Shown in pieces: positions 1 to 8,415 of a stretch of DNA of 40,210 bases. The position numbers and the translations under genes are program-made. Location: assembly GCA_035544215.1 (NCBI GenBank), contig DATKHY010000002.1, forward strand, positions 1 through 40,210, read 5' to 3'. The notes under the pieces were generated by a model. That model ran no database searches and was not told where the DNA came from. It saw only the letters and a list, made by a program, of their open reading frames with translations. This DNA is from Candidatus Binatia bacterium. GTDB taxonomy: Bacteria; Vulcanimicrobiota; Vulcanimicrobiia; Vulcanimicrobiales; Vulcanimicrobiaceae. Within the stretch, counting starts at the first letter, position 1. Each line of letters begins with the position of its first letter.

Positions 1-1
1 G

Positions 2-1243
2 CCGTTCCACCCGATTCCGGGTATCTCGTCGGCGCAGTACGACCTGTCGCTGGAGCACCACTTCCGTGGGACGGACGTGAGCATGAAGCTGACGCCGTTC
101 TACACGTGGGTCAACCAGTGGCAGCAGCAGACGTTCATCGGAGCCGCCTTCGTCACGCAAGTGCCGGTCGGAGTGAACCGCAACTACGGCGTGGAGTTCC
201 AGTTGAACAAGGGTGACTTCACCCGCAACGGACTCTCCGGCCAGCTGGCCTTCACGTACACCAACTCGAAGGTCCAGTTCCAGAACGAGGGCTTGTCGAC
301 GGGCGGCATCGTTCCCAACGAGATCGGCACCCTCAACCAAGCCATCGCGGCGTATAACACGCTGACCAAGGCGGGCGGCGGCAGCCTGTGCTACCAAAAC
401 GCGCAGCCGGCTCCGTGCACCGCCAAGCCGATCCAGTGCGGAACGAGTTCCCATCCGGTCACCTGCGATCCGATCCTCAATCCGTACTACAACAAGCCGT
501 CGCAAGGACTGCTCGATCCCAACGGCTGGTACAATCCGTGGACCACCGCGATCGCTCCCAACTTGAACTCGGCGCTCGCGAGCTACATCTCGCCGTACGT
601 GGCGTCGCTGATCCTCAACTACCGACAGAACAAGCTGGCGATCACGCCCAGCTTCGTGTTCCAGTCCGGCGGCTACTACGGTGGACCGCTCGACATCACG
701 GGTCAGGATCCGCGTGCGTGCGCGATGAACTCGGGCGCTACCGGGATCACCAAGGTCTCGCCCAAGACCAATCCGTTGCAGTGTAACTACCTCACTTCAA
801 CCTCGATCGGGACGGGCGTCCTCGGATATCTCTACATCCCCAATCCGCAGACCGGGTCCTTCGCGGGGCCGGGCCAGTTCCAGAACCCGTCGATCATCGT
901 AGGCAACCTCCAGGTTTCCTACGACGTGAGCCCGCGGATCAAGCTGACCGTGCTCGGCGCGAACCTGTTCCACGCCTGCTTCGGCGGCTCGTCGGAGCCG
1001 TGGACCCAGGCGAACCAGCCGGGATTTGCGGTGTGCGGATACTCCGCGGCGGGTGGACCGTTCAACACGACGATCTACCCGAGCAACTTCTACAACGGCA
1101 CCAGCATCTACGACTTCGCAGCCAACAAGGTGCACCCGCTCTACACGCAAAGCTACTATCCGGCCGGGGCCGGCAACAACGGAGCTCTCGGCGGTTTGCC
1201 GCCTCCGTTGAACGTCTACTTCAACGCAAGCGTGAAGATCTAA
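2..1243 (+). CDS. TonB-dependent receptor, C-terminal barrel (5' end outside window)
   Basis: The reading frame is open from the first bases of the window, so this is the last 413 residues of a longer protein. It looks like the C-terminal half of a TonB-dependent receptor-type outer-membrane beta barrel: alternating aromatic and polar strands, long Asn/Gly/Pro-rich loops, and a closing strand NVYFNASVKI. The segment around MKLTPFYTWVNQ matches the MKITPFYRRGYN segment of the complete receptor at 26107-29319, and the downstream order of strands is also similar. Several cysteine pairs in the loops (for example CYQNAQPAPC) may form disulfides. Its plug, any N-terminal carboxypeptidase-like domain and the TonB box lie upstream and cannot be judged. 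The substrate is unknown. The class is well supported, the specific role is not. Confidence 0.82.
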   Translation, partial: PFHPIPGISSAQYDLSLEHHFRGTDVSMKLTPFYTWVNQWQQQTFIGAAFVTQVPVGVNRNYGVEFQLNKGDFTRNGLSGQLAFTYTNSKVQFQNEGLSTGGIVPNEIGTLNQAIAAYNTLTKAGGGSLCYQNAQPAPCTAKPIQCGTSSHPVTCDPILNPYYNKPSQGLLDPNGWYNPWTTAIAPNLNSALASYISPYVASLILNYRQNKLAITPSFVFQSGGYYGGPLDITGQDPRACAMNSGATGITKVSPKTNPLQCNYLTSTSIGTGVLGYLYIPNPQTGSFAGPGQFQNPSIIVGNLQVSYDVSPRIKLTVLGANLFHACFGGSSEPWTQANQPGFAVCGYSAAGGPFNTTIYPSNFYNGTSIYDFAANKVHPLYTQSYYPAGAGNNGALGGLPPPLNVYFNASVKI

Positions 1244-1272
1244 GCAGAACGTCTTGGCTTAGCTAGGGAAAC

Positions 1273-1305
1273 AGGGACGCGGCCTCTGAACGGGGTCGCG
1301 TCCCT
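1273..1305 (+). terminator. Candidate terminator after the partial receptor gene
   Basis: A perfect 8-bp stem GGGACGCG / CGCGTCCC (1274-1281 with 1297-1304) closes a 15-nt loop, 30 bases after the receptor stop codon. The run that follows (TTCATCAAT) is only weakly U-rich, so this is a probable but imperfect intrinsic terminator. Confidence 0.5.
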
Positions 1306-1325
1306 TCATCAATATGGAGAGCCGC

Positions 1326-2366
1326 ATGAGAAAGCAGCATCGTTTACACTTCGCCGCAGCGGCTTCGCTGTTGCTCGCGGCGTGCTCGCCGATCGGAGGT
1401 TCTCCGCTGACCGCGGGACCAGGCAGCGCGTTGCGCGCATCGAGCGCTTCGAGTCCGGCGATTTACGCGTACTCTCCCGATAAGGCGTTGGTGGCCTCGT
1501 ATTCTGCGGGCGCCCAAGGGCGCACGCGGCCGAACTCGCTGCTCGAGGGATCGGCTACGCAGCTTTCGACCGGCAACGGCATGGCGATCGGTAGCGATGG
1601 CACGATCTACGTCGTGGTATATGATGCCGGGTCGAGCCACGGTCCGCTGAAGTTGCTCGTCTTCCCGCCGAACGCGCACGGGAATGCGGCGCCTGAGCGT
1701 ACCGCGGTGTTGCGCGGACCGGTCTTGCCCGGCCACGCTACCGGACTGGCGCTGGACGGGCATGGAAACTTTTGGCTGTCGGCGATCGGAAAACTCTTGC
1801 GCTATCCTACGTCCGCGCAAGGTCGCGTGCGGCCAAACGCCTCGATTGCGCTGGAGCTCGATACGCCCGACGGCTACATGCCGGCGCACTCCGACAACGT
1901 CGCACTCGACACCGCCGGGAACGTTTATTGCTCCTGCACCGTCGTGTATCGAGGAGCCCAGGCTATCGGCGTGTCCGAATACGCGCTCACCTCCGGGAGG
2001 GCGACGCTGGTTCGCAGCTTCTATGACTTCACTCTTCCGGAGGTGCCGCCCAGCAGCATCGCGATCGACGCCGCAGGGACGATCTATCTCGCCTCGTCGC
2101 TGCCGAATACCGGCGTGTTCGCATACGGCCCGAAGACCGGTTCCGGTCACGTAACACCCACGCGCAGATTCGCCTGGGGGTCGGGCGTCAGCATCCATTC
2201 GATCGCGACCGACGCCGCCGGCGACGTTTACGCCGGAGCGGGCTCGCGAATCACGGTGCTCGGCCCGAGGTCAAACGGACACGTGCGACCGCTGCGGACG
2301 ATCGCCGACCCGCGTCATCTCGAATACGTCAGCGATACCTATGGCACGCTGCTGAACGTTCGCTAG
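1326..2366 (+). CDS. NHL-type beta-propeller lipoprotein
   Basis: This encodes a 346-residue secreted lipoprotein. MRKQHRLH is followed by a hydrophobic stretch and the lipobox LAAC, with the lipidated cysteine at residue 20. The mature part carries repeated blade motifs of the DGHGNFWLS, DTAGNVYCS, DAAGTIYLA and DAAGDVYAG type, each about 45-60 residues apart, typical of NHL/SMP-30-like propellers. I chose ATG 1326 because GGAGAG lies 5 nt before it. ATG 1314 is an in-frame alternative with no good ribosome site. No catalytic residues can be named, so a binding or scaffold role on the cell surface or periplasmic membrane is inferred. It follows the receptor gene after a probable terminator and ends 8 bp from a convergent regulator gene. 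Confidence 0.75.
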   Translation: MRKQHRLHFAAAASLLLAACSPIGGSPLTAGPGSALRASSASSPAIYAYSPDKALVASYSAGAQGRTRPNSLLEGSATQLSTGNGMAIGSDGTIYVVVYDAGSSHGPLKLLVFPPNAHGNAAPERTAVLRGPVLPGHATGLALDGHGNFWLSAIGKLLRYPTSAQGRVRPNASIALELDTPDGYMPAHSDNVALDTAGNVYCSCTVVYRGAQAIGVSEYALTSGRATLVRSFYDFTLPEVPPSSIAIDAAGTIYLASSLPNTGVFAYGPKTGSGHVTPTRRFAWGSGVSIHSIATDAAGDVYAGAGSRITVLGPRSNGHVRPLRTIADPRHLEYVSDTYGTLLNVR

Positions 2367-2374
2367 TAGGGGAG

Positions 2375-3709
2375 CTAGCCGATCTTCTTGTGCGGGCGGC
2401 AGAGCTGGTTTCGCACGTCGCCGAACGTCTGTCGCAGGCGGCGGTTTCGCATCGGCGGCTGGAGCAGCGGAGACGCCAGCATCGCCGGAAACGCGAGGTC
2501 GTTCAACGCGATCGCACGCTCCGTCAAACGCAGTGCTTCGTCGGGCCGGCCCAGCGCGATGTGCACTTGGGCGATGCAGTGCGGCTCGACGATCTCACGA
2601 GCGGACCGGTCCTGCAGCTCCTTGAGGAGCCGGGACGCGCCCAAACGATCGCCCATGTAAGCGTAGATGCACGCGCGGCGGCTGAGGTTCGCGGGCGTGT
2701 CGGGAAGATGTTCGAGGTCCTGCAATGCCAGGTCGAAGCGGCCGTCGGCGGCATAGACTTCGCACCTTCCCTGGCGCGCTATCCGGCACGCCGGCTCGAT
2801 CTCGAGAATTTCGGAATACGACGCTATGGCGTTCGCGAGATCGCCCTGAAGCGCCAACGCGTTGGCGAAGATGCCGTGCGCCGCGACGTCCGTTGGGGCG
2901 AGCGCGACGGCCCGCTTCGCGTTTGCTAGGGCGGATTCGGGCTCGCCGCGCCACGCTTGGATGAACGAGCTGAGCTGATAGACCCCCGCCTCGCCCGCAT
3001 CGAGAGATGCGGCGCGGTCCAGCGTGCGTTCCGCCGCGCCGACGTCCCACTGCGCCAGTTGAATCTCGGCGAGCACGCACTGCGCGAGCGCGGACGAACG
3101 ATCGAAATCGATGGCCTTAGCGATCGCCGCGCGAGCACGCGGGAGCACCCGATCCCAAGTGGCAAACGCGTAGAACGCCAAGTTCGCGTATACGCCGGCC
3201 AATCCCAACCAGGCGGGTGCAAACGTGGGATCCGAACGTAAGGCTGCGTTGAAGTGTCGCAGCGCGAGCTTGAGGCTGGCGCGGTCACGTTTGTCCGCGT
3301 ATGCAATGCCGATGAGGTAATTCCGCCACACGCGCGGTTCGCCGCGCTGCGAGGGCTCGCCGAGCGCGATTGCCGTCGGCGCTTGCTCCGTCTCCGGATC
3401 GCGCGTGACCGGCGCGACGAAGCGGTAGCCCTGGCGCGGAATCGTGAGGATGTACTCGTGACTCTTCGCCCTCTCGCGGAGAGCTCTTCGCAGCATCCAA
3501 ACGTGCTGCACGATCGTTGCATCCGAGACGTCCTCGTGCTGCCACACCTCGGAAATGAGCTCTTCCTTCGAAACCGTCGCGCCGGCGGCGCGCACCATGC
3601 ACTGCAGCACGCCGAACGCCTTCGCCGAGAGCGGGATGATGCGTTCTGAGTCGATCAACAAACGCCGATCGACGTCGAGACGATAGTTTGCGAACCGAAA
3701 AACCGCCAT
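2375..3709 (-). CDS. Winged-helix DNA-binding protein with TPR repeats (regulator A)
   Basis: The 444-residue protein has an OmpR/PhoB-type winged helix at residues 1-100 (FANYRLDVDRRLL, LIDSERIIPLSAKAFGVLQ, the recognition-helix region SDATIVQHVWMLRRALRE, and the wing ending IPRQGYRFVAPV). From about residue 125 to 430 it is helical with TPR-like repeats (ALRHFNAALRSDPTFAPAWLGLAGVYANL, FANALALQGDLANAIASYSEILEIEP). There is no receiver domain and no membrane segment, so it is a cytosolic one-component regulator resembling CadC/ToxR in its DNA-binding half. The TPR part probably senses a protein or ligand partner. It is a paralogue of the gene just upstream (3753-5078), separated by 43 bp that hold a strong hairpin. 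The start codon lies directly after a TAAGAA/GCAGG stretch. Its target is unknown. Confidence 0.8.
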   Translation of the reverse strand: MAVFRFANYRLDVDRRLLIDSERIIPLSAKAFGVLQCMVRAAGATVSKEELISEVWQHEDVSDATIVQHVWMLRRALRERAKSHEYILTIPRQGYRFVAPVTRDPETEQAPTAIALGEPSQRGEPRVWRNYLIGIAYADKRDRASLKLALRHFNAALRSDPTFAPAWLGLAGVYANLAFYAFATWDRVLPRARAAIAKAIDFDRSSALAQCVLAEIQLAQWDVGAAERTLDRAASLDAGEAGVYQLSSFIQAWRGEPESALANAKRAVALAPTDVAAHGIFANALALQGDLANAIASYSEILEIEPACRIARQGRCEVYAADGRFDLALQDLEHLPDTPANLSRRACIYAYMGDRLGASRLLKELQDRSAREIVEPHCIAQVHIALGRPDEALRLTERAIALNDLAFPAMLASPLLQPPMRNRRLRQTFGDVRNQLCRPHKKIG

Positions 3710-3719
3710 CCTGCGTTCT

Positions 3720-3755
3720 TAGCGCGCAGACGCTGCCTAGCGTGACGGCGCGCTA
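3720..3755 (-). promoter_or_regulatory. Strong hairpin between the two winged-helix/TPR genes
   Basis: The outer arms TAGCGCGC (3720-3727) and GCGCGCTA (3748-3755) are perfectly complementary. Inside them ACGCT (3730-3734) and AGCGT (3739-3743) form a second stem with a 4-nt loop. The hairpin overlaps the stop codon of the upstream regulator gene and ends 10 nt before the start codon of the downstream one. No U-tract follows on the minus strand, so a transcript-stability, coupling or attenuation role is more likely than simple termination. This is inference. Confidence 0.5.
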
Positions 3756-5078
3756 CGGTCCGACGGCATGCGAGATCTCCTCGAAGCGCGGCCGGTCGGC
3801 GATGCTCTCGAACCAGGGCAGGCTCTTGAGGAACAGCAGCGCGGGCTCCCGTCGCTCGAAGGCCTGGCCGAGATGACGCAGCGCGTCGTCGCTGCGACCA
3901 AGACCCGATGCTACGATTGCGAGGTTCCAGGGCACGATGTACTCGGTGCCCGCGATGCTCTGCAGGTTGACATAGATCTGTTCCGCGAGGAGCGTCTCGC
4001 CGCAGTCGGCGTATGCCCGCGCCAAGAGCGGGAGTCTGAAGCGCGGCTCTTCGGAGCGCTCCCGGTGCAGCACGAGGAGGTCGGAAAGCGCCTCCTGGGG
4101 CTGGCGATCGAGGAGAAGAGCTTGAGCGCGGTAGCGCCTCGCGAGCTGGAGGTCGCCGTCGGTCTCCAAGAGCTTCGACAGGCAAGCGATGGCGGCCGCG
4201 TACTCGCATGCGTGAGTCAGCGCGACGCCCAGCGACAGCCGGCGCGACAGCGACGACGGCTCTGCCATCAGCGCGCGCTTCGCCTCGTAGACGGCCCGAT
4301 CGTATTCGCCCGCGCAGATCGCGTGCTCCGTGACGGTGGCGCGAACGACCGATGAGTTCGGATTGAGGCGCAGCGCTAAGTCTAACTCGGCTTTGGAGCC
4401 GCTCCAATCCCAGTCCGCGTACATCAATATGTTCGAAAGCACCGCGTGCGCGGGCGCCGATGCCGGGGCGATGGCCAAGGCCTTCCGCACCGCATCCTTG
4501 GCTATCGCGAACGCCAAGCCCGGCGGCACGTGCCAGTCTTGCGCCAGAAGCGCGTAGCCGCGGGCGAGCCCGACCAACGACGGAACATAAGGCGCAGACG
4601 GCTGCAGCGATGCCTCGAAGAGATCGATTGCGCGCTTGAGCGTCGGGGCGGTCCGTCGCTCCAGCAGATAGCTCGCTTCGCAGTAGTCAGGAAACGGCTC
4701 GAGCGCGGCGTCTTCGCAGAGGTCGGGCGAGGCCTCCGGTTCGACGACCACCGGCGCCGCAAGCCGATAGCCCTGGCGGCTAACCGCCATCACGATACCA
4801 CGATCGCGCGCGTGCTCGCCGAGGATCCGCCGCAAGAGGTAGACGTGTTGAGCGATGTTTCCATCCGCTACCGCGGCGTCCGGCCACACTTGCAGTGCGA
4901 TCGACTCACGGTGCACGACACCGCCGTTTGCCTCGACGAGCATAAGAAGAATTTGAAAGATCCGCTCGGGCAGCGGAAGCGCGCGCGACCGCTTGAAAAG
5001 CAAGCGGCGCGCCACGTCGAGCCTGAACTCGCCGAAACGGTAGATTGGCGAACCGGCGATCGATCGTGCATCAAGCAT
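3753..5078 (-). CDS. Winged-helix DNA-binding protein with TPR repeats (regulator B)
   Basis: This is a 441-residue paralogue of the neighbouring regulator. The OmpR/PhoB-type winged helix spans about residues 10-110 (YRFGEFRLDVARRLLFKRS, the recognition-helix region DGNIAQHVYLLRRILGE, wing VSRQGYRLAAPVVV). A TPR-like helical domain follows to the C terminus. The shared blocks IxQHVxxLRRxL and RQGYRxxAPV show common descent with regulator A. There is no phospho-acceptor domain or membrane anchor, so a cytosolic one-component regulator is the best reading. I chose ATG 5078 with GAGAG 9 nt upstream. A TTG two codons earlier (5084) is also possible. It lies upstream of regulator A on the same strand, probably co-transcribed. 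Ligand and targets are unknown. Confidence 0.8.
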   Translation of the reverse strand: MLDARSIAGSPIYRFGEFRLDVARRLLFKRSRALPLPERIFQILLMLVEANGGVVHRESIALQVWPDAAVADGNIAQHVYLLRRILGEHARDRGIVMAVSRQGYRLAAPVVVEPEASPDLCEDAALEPFPDYCEASYLLERRTAPTLKRAIDLFEASLQPSAPYVPSLVGLARGYALLAQDWHVPPGLAFAIAKDAVRKALAIAPASAPAHAVLSNILMYADWDWSGSKAELDLALRLNPNSSVVRATVTEHAICAGEYDRAVYEAKRALMAEPSSLSRRLSLGVALTHACEYAAAIACLSKLLETDGDLQLARRYRAQALLLDRQPQEALSDLLVLHRERSEEPRFRLPLLARAYADCGETLLAEQIYVNLQSIAGTEYIVPWNLAIVASGLGRSDDALRHLGQAFERREPALLFLKSLPWFESIADRPRFEEISHAVGP

Positions 5079-5127
5079 TTTCAAAATCTCTCGTTGACCT
5101 TAGCACCCGCGTGCCGAGAAGTCATAA

Positions 5128-5152
5128 AGAAATCTAAAACGCCGGCGCGTTT
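5128..5152 (-). terminator. Intrinsic terminator downstream of the DUF5069 gene
   Basis: Read on the minus strand, AAACGC pairs with GCGTTT round a GCCG loop (5137-5152) and is followed by a U-rich tail (TTTTAGATTTCTTTAT). It lies 35 bases past the stop of the DUF5069 gene and upstream of regulator B, so it probably separates the two transcripts. Confidence 0.6.
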
Positions 5153-5186
5153 AACTCGGGGTGCTTATCAAGCAGGCCGGCAGAGT

Positions 5187-5621
5187 TTATTCGAACCGGC
5201 GGCGGTCGTCCGCGTCGACGATATCCAGGATGTACTCTAGCTCCGGATGCTGCTGCAGCGTTTGAGCGTACTCGTCGCGGAAGAACGCTTCGTCCTGGGA
5301 GTGTTTCGGCCGAATGCGGCGCAGCGTCGCGTTGACGGTTGCGTACTGCGACGGATCCGTTCGCTCGCGCAGCCACGCTGCAACATCGTCGTCGCTCGCC
5401 GCGCGCGCGACGATCCCGAGAAGGTCCGCTTCAGAGACGCCGAGCCGCTCGAGCAGATACCCGGAGATGCCCTTGATCCGGCCGTCGATGAAGTACCCGC
5501 CCGGATCGCCGCCGGGCAGCTGTCCCCGGAGCTTGTCGATCGTTCGCGGCATCAGCATGAGGCCGTCGAGCTCCGCATAACAGCTGCGCGGCGGCCTCGT
5601 GCGTAAGTCCAGCGGTTCCAC
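5187..5621 (-). CDS. DUF5069 family protein
   Basis: This encodes a 144-residue protein that opens LDLRTRPPRSCYAELDGL and continues with MLMPRTIDKLRGQLPGG, the conserved N-terminal signature of the DUF5069 family. It also has the GYFIDGRIKGISGYLLERLG segment. The biochemical function of the family is not established. There is no signal peptide, so the protein is cytosolic. The start is GTG at 5621. No Shine-Dalgarno sequence precedes it, but TATAGT ends 6 nt upstream, which suggests a leaderless message (see the promoter entry). The upstream gene on the same strand ends at 5629, so the -10 element overlaps that gene's stop codon. Confidence 0.82.
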   Translation of the reverse strand: MEPLDLRTRPPRSCYAELDGLMLMPRTIDKLRGQLPGGDPGGYFIDGRIKGISGYLLERLGVSEADLLGIVARAASDDDVAAWLRERTDPSQYATVNATLRRIRPKHSQDEAFFRDEYAQTLQQHPELEYILDIVDADDRRRFE

Positions 5622-5633
5622 GTTTTTACTATA
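5622..5633 (-). promoter_or_regulatory. Candidate leaderless promoter for the DUF5069 gene
   Basis: On the minus strand TATAGT (5633-5628) is followed by AAAAAC and then the GTG start. A gap of 6 nt between a -10 hexamer and the start codon puts the expected transcription start on or beside the first codon. A weak -35-like TCGACG lies 18 nt further upstream. No ribosome-binding site is present. Confidence 0.5.
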
Positions 5634-6051
5634 TCGAGAACGTGCCGTAGACGTCGACGGGCCAGACCTTAGTAGACGTACCGTTGTAGTTAACGTGTTG
5701 GATCGTCATGTTTTTCCATTGGAAGTCATAGCAGTGAGGCCGGCCATTGCATCTCGGCGCCGGATGCCAGGGTTGCCCGTTTCGCGGCGCGAGCACGTAG
5801 TTGATGGCGATTTCATGCTTCGCGAGCCAGCTCAGGTATTTGTCGATCTGGGGGGGCGCGGCGAGGTTTTTGGGCGGGTTTAGCTGGTGCCCGACCGGAT
5901 TGCCGTCGGGCGGCGGGGGTGTGACGATCGGGTGTGAGCTCTTAGCCTCCGCCACGCGAATCGCGCTAGCGCAGTAGCCCGCGAAGAAAAACCCAATAGC
6001 GATGGCGACCACTAGTGCGAGCGTCGCCCCGCGAGATCGGAACGTGCGCAT
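5629..6051 (-). CDS. Small membrane-anchored or secreted protein of unknown function
   Basis: The 140-residue product has a basic N terminus (MRTFRSRG) and one hydrophobic segment (about residues 9-30), so it is either exported or anchored by an uncleaved signal. Next come a Pro-rich linker (TPPPPDGNPVGHQLNPP) and a compact C-terminal part with two cysteines in RCNGRPHCYDFQ that could form a disulfide. I recognise no family. A good Shine-Dalgarno sequence (GGAGAG) lies just before ATG 6051. The gene is divergent from the acylase gene at 6168 and ends 8 bp before the DUF5069 start. Its role is unknown. Confidence 0.65.
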   Translation of the reverse strand: MRTFRSRGATLALVVAIAIGFFFAGYCASAIRVAEAKSSHPIVTPPPPDGNPVGHQLNPPKNLAAPPQIDKYLSWLAKHEIAINYVLAPRNGQPWHPAPRCNGRPHCYDFQWKNMTIQHVNYNGTSTKVWPVDVYGTFSI

Positions 6052-6151
6052 TCGTTCTCTCCTTTCGTAAGAAGGGCTCGGTGAGAACTAATACGAGCGA
6101 GGCTTCGCTTGCCCTCCCTAGTATTGGTCACGCAACGGCGCGGCGAGGCGC

Positions 6152-6157
6152 TACAAT
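6152..6157 (+). promoter_or_regulatory. Candidate -10 element of the acylase gene
   Basis: TACAAT lies in the 116-bp divergent intergenic region, 10 nt before GTG 6168. A GAGG sequence (6159-6162) between them could instead act as the ribosome site if transcription starts further upstream. The two readings exclude each other. I see no convincing -35 at 16-18 nt. Confidence 0.35.
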
Positions 6158-6167
6158 CGAGGCAGAC

Positions 6168-8384
6168 GTGAGCTTCTTCGAGCGTCCCGATCCGCGGCTG
6201 ATCCAGAGTGCCGATCCGACGCCGGCCGGTGCCGTCATGGCCACGCTGCGGCGCCACGCTATCGCGCTTTCGATCTGCGTGGCTGCGGCCGCGGCTGCAT
6301 ACGCTGCCAACATCGCGATCGGGCTGCGCGCGGCGGCGCCGGCGCGCGGCAGCGTCGTCGTGTCGGGATTGTCGGCGCCGGCGACGATCGTCCGCGACCG
6401 CCGCGACGTGCCGCACATCAGCGCCGCCGACGATCGCGATCTCTATTTTGCGGAGGGCTACGCTCAGGGTTCGGACCGGTTGTTCCAGCTCGACTTCACG
6501 CGTCGCTATGCCTACGGCCGCCTCGCCGAGGTGCTCGGCGCGCGCGCACTTCCGCTCGACAAGACCCAGCGCGCCGTGGACATCGACGGCATCGCGCGAC
6601 GCCAGTTGCGGATGCTGCCGCCGAGCGATCGCGACGCGCTCGATGCGTTTAGCGCCGGCGTCAACGCGGCCGCCGCGCACCAGCCGCTTCCCGTCGAGTT
6701 CCGCATGCTGCTCTACCGTCCGGCGCCGTGGACGCCGAAAGACTCACTGGCGGTCGCGGTCGTCGCCTCCCTCGAGCTCGCGGACTCCTGGCACGACGTC
6801 TTCGCGCGCGACGCCGTTTGGCGCGGCGATCGGCACTGCTACGACGACTGGTTTCCGCTGTCCGACGCGCGCTACGACGTGACGGTCGACGGCATAGCGC
6901 GAACTGCCGCATCGCCTGCGCCGGCGCGCGACTGTAACGCATCGGTGACCGTCGCGGAGGCGCCGCGCCGGGCCGCCGGCAGCAACGCCTGGGCCGCGGG
7001 CGCGCTGCGCGCTCGAGATAGGCACGCGCTGATCGCCAACGATCCGCATCTCGACCTCACGATCCCCGGGATTTGGTACCTCGTAGACATCCGGTCGCCC
7101 GGCGTGCACGCCGCCGGCGCGACGATCCCCGGAATCCCGGGCGTCGTGCTCGGCCACAACGAGCGGGTCGCGTGGGCATCGACGAACGCCGACATGGCGA
7201 CGACCAGCGTATTCGACGCGGGACGGCTCGACCGGCGATCCTGGGTGACCGAAACGTTTCGCGTGCGTTTCTCGCGCGACGCGACGGCGGCGTACTATCG
7301 CACGCCGCGTGACTTCTCGGTACGCGACGACAACGATCCTGCGCGCATCGCGGTCGTGCGCTGGCCGGTCTACGCGCAGACCCGCTCGACGATTTCGACG
7401 GTGTTCGCGCTCGATCGCGCGCGCGACGTCGGCGAAGCGTTGCGGACTCTAGCCCGCTACCCGGGATCGCCTCAGAACTTTCTACTCGCCGATCGCAACG
7501 GCGACGTCGCGTATCACGTGGCGGGGCTCGTTCCCGACGATCCGGCGTGGGGCCGCTACGTGCATTCCGCGCGCGAACTGCGCGACGCCATACCACCGAT
7601 CCCGTTCGACCGGCTTCCGCACCGGGATCCGGCGCGGAACGCGATCCTGGTCTCCGCCAACAACAAGTCCTACAAACCGGGATATCCGTATCGGCTCTCG
7701 GCGCAGTTCGAGCCGCCCTACCGCGCCTACCGTATCGCCGCGCTGCTGCGCTCGCGCAGCAAGTACGACGTCGCGTATTTCGCGGGGATGCAGCTCGACA
7801 CGCTCTCGCCCATCGACCTGCGGGTCGCTCGCGGCATCGCCCGGGCTGCGCGAGAGCACGGTGTAAGCGACTACGCCGGCTCGCTGGTCGCGCTCGGCAG
7901 GTGGGACGGCCGCTACGCACCCGACTCGCGAGCGGCGGCGCTCGAGCACGCGTTGCGCACCGCGCTGTACGGAGAAGCGCAGGTGTTGGGCGCGCCGCGC
8001 GACGATCGCGATGTCGGCGGGGCGCTGGCGTTTGCGGGACGGGAGCGCCGCAGCTGGCGCGACGCCGGTGCGACGCGCATCGAACATCCGCTCGCGCCGA
8101 TGAACTTCTCGTTCCTGAACGGCGCGCTGCTTCCGGGCGCGGGCGACGAGTATACGATCCACCTGCAAGAGCCGGGGTTCGCGCAGGGGTTCCGCGCGGT
8201 GTGGGATGCCGGCGATTGGGACAGCGGCGGAATCGCGATACCGAGTGGCGAGTCGGGAGAGCCGGGCTCCGGTCACTACACCGATCTGACGCGCGACTGG
8301 ATCGCGGGCGCACTGGCACCGCTTCCGTTCTCGCGTGCGGCGGTCGAGCGAAACGCGTCGACGGTGCTCGTGCTGCATCCGTAG
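6168..8384 (+). CDS. Penicillin acylase family (S45) Ntn hydrolase
   Basis: The family makes secreted or periplasmic amidases that hydrolyse the side-chain amide of penicillins, acyl-homoserine lactones or related acyl amides after self-cleavage into alpha and beta chains. Read from GTG 6168 (738 residues), a hydrophobic export segment lies near residues 30-50 (IALSICVAAAAAAYAANIAIG). The alpha region includes VRDRRDVPHISAADDRDLYFAEGYAQGSDRLFQLD-type conserved text near residues 72-108. The processing site is AAGSNAWA, with the nucleophile Ser at residue 272. The beta chain has the typical NDPHL, IPGIPGVVLGHNERVAW and SANNK-to-PPYRAYRI blocks. ATG 6237 is an alternative start (715 residues) that keeps the signal segment. 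The amine oxidase gene begins 31 bp downstream. The true substrate cannot be read from sequence. Confidence 0.88.
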   Translation: MSFFERPDPRLIQSADPTPAGAVMATLRRHAIALSICVAAAAAAYAANIAIGLRAAAPARGSVVVSGLSAPATIVRDRRDVPHISAADDRDLYFAEGYAQGSDRLFQLDFTRRYAYGRLAEVLGARALPLDKTQRAVDIDGIARRQLRMLPPSDRDALDAFSAGVNAAAAHQPLPVEFRMLLYRPAPWTPKDSLAVAVVASLELADSWHDVFARDAVWRGDRHCYDDWFPLSDARYDVTVDGIARTAASPAPARDCNASVTVAEAPRRAAGSNAWAAGALRARDRHALIANDPHLDLTIPGIWYLVDIRSPGVHAAGATIPGIPGVVLGHNERVAWASTNADMATTSVFDAGRLDRRSWVTETFRVRFSRDATAAYYRTPRDFSVRDDNDPARIAVVRWPVYAQTRSTISTVFALDRARDVGEALRTLARYPGSPQNFLLADRNGDVAYHVAGLVPDDPAWGRYVHSARELRDAIPPIPFDRLPHRDPARNAILVSANNKSYKPGYPYRLSAQFEPPYRAYRIAALLRSRSKYDVAYFAGMQLDTLSPIDLRVARGIARAAREHGVSDYAGSLVALGRWDGRYAPDSRAAALEHALRTALYGEAQVLGAPRDDRDVGGALAFAGRERRSWRDAGATRIEHPLAPMNFSFLNGALLPGAGDEYTIHLQEPGFAQGFRAVWDAGDWDSGGIAIPSGESGEPGSGHYTDLTRDWIAGALAPLPFSRAAVERNASTVLVLHP

Positions 8385-8401
8385 GAAGCCGCCGCCTGCG
8401 T

Positions 8402-8415
8402 TATAACTACGTTGC
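8402..8415 (+). promoter_or_regulatory. Candidate leaderless promoter for the amine oxidase gene
   Basis: TATAAC (8402-8407) lies in the 31-bp gap after the acylase gene, with 8 nt between it and ATG 8416. No Shine-Dalgarno sequence is present. This suggests an independent leaderless transcript beside any read-through from the acylase gene. Confidence 0.45.
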
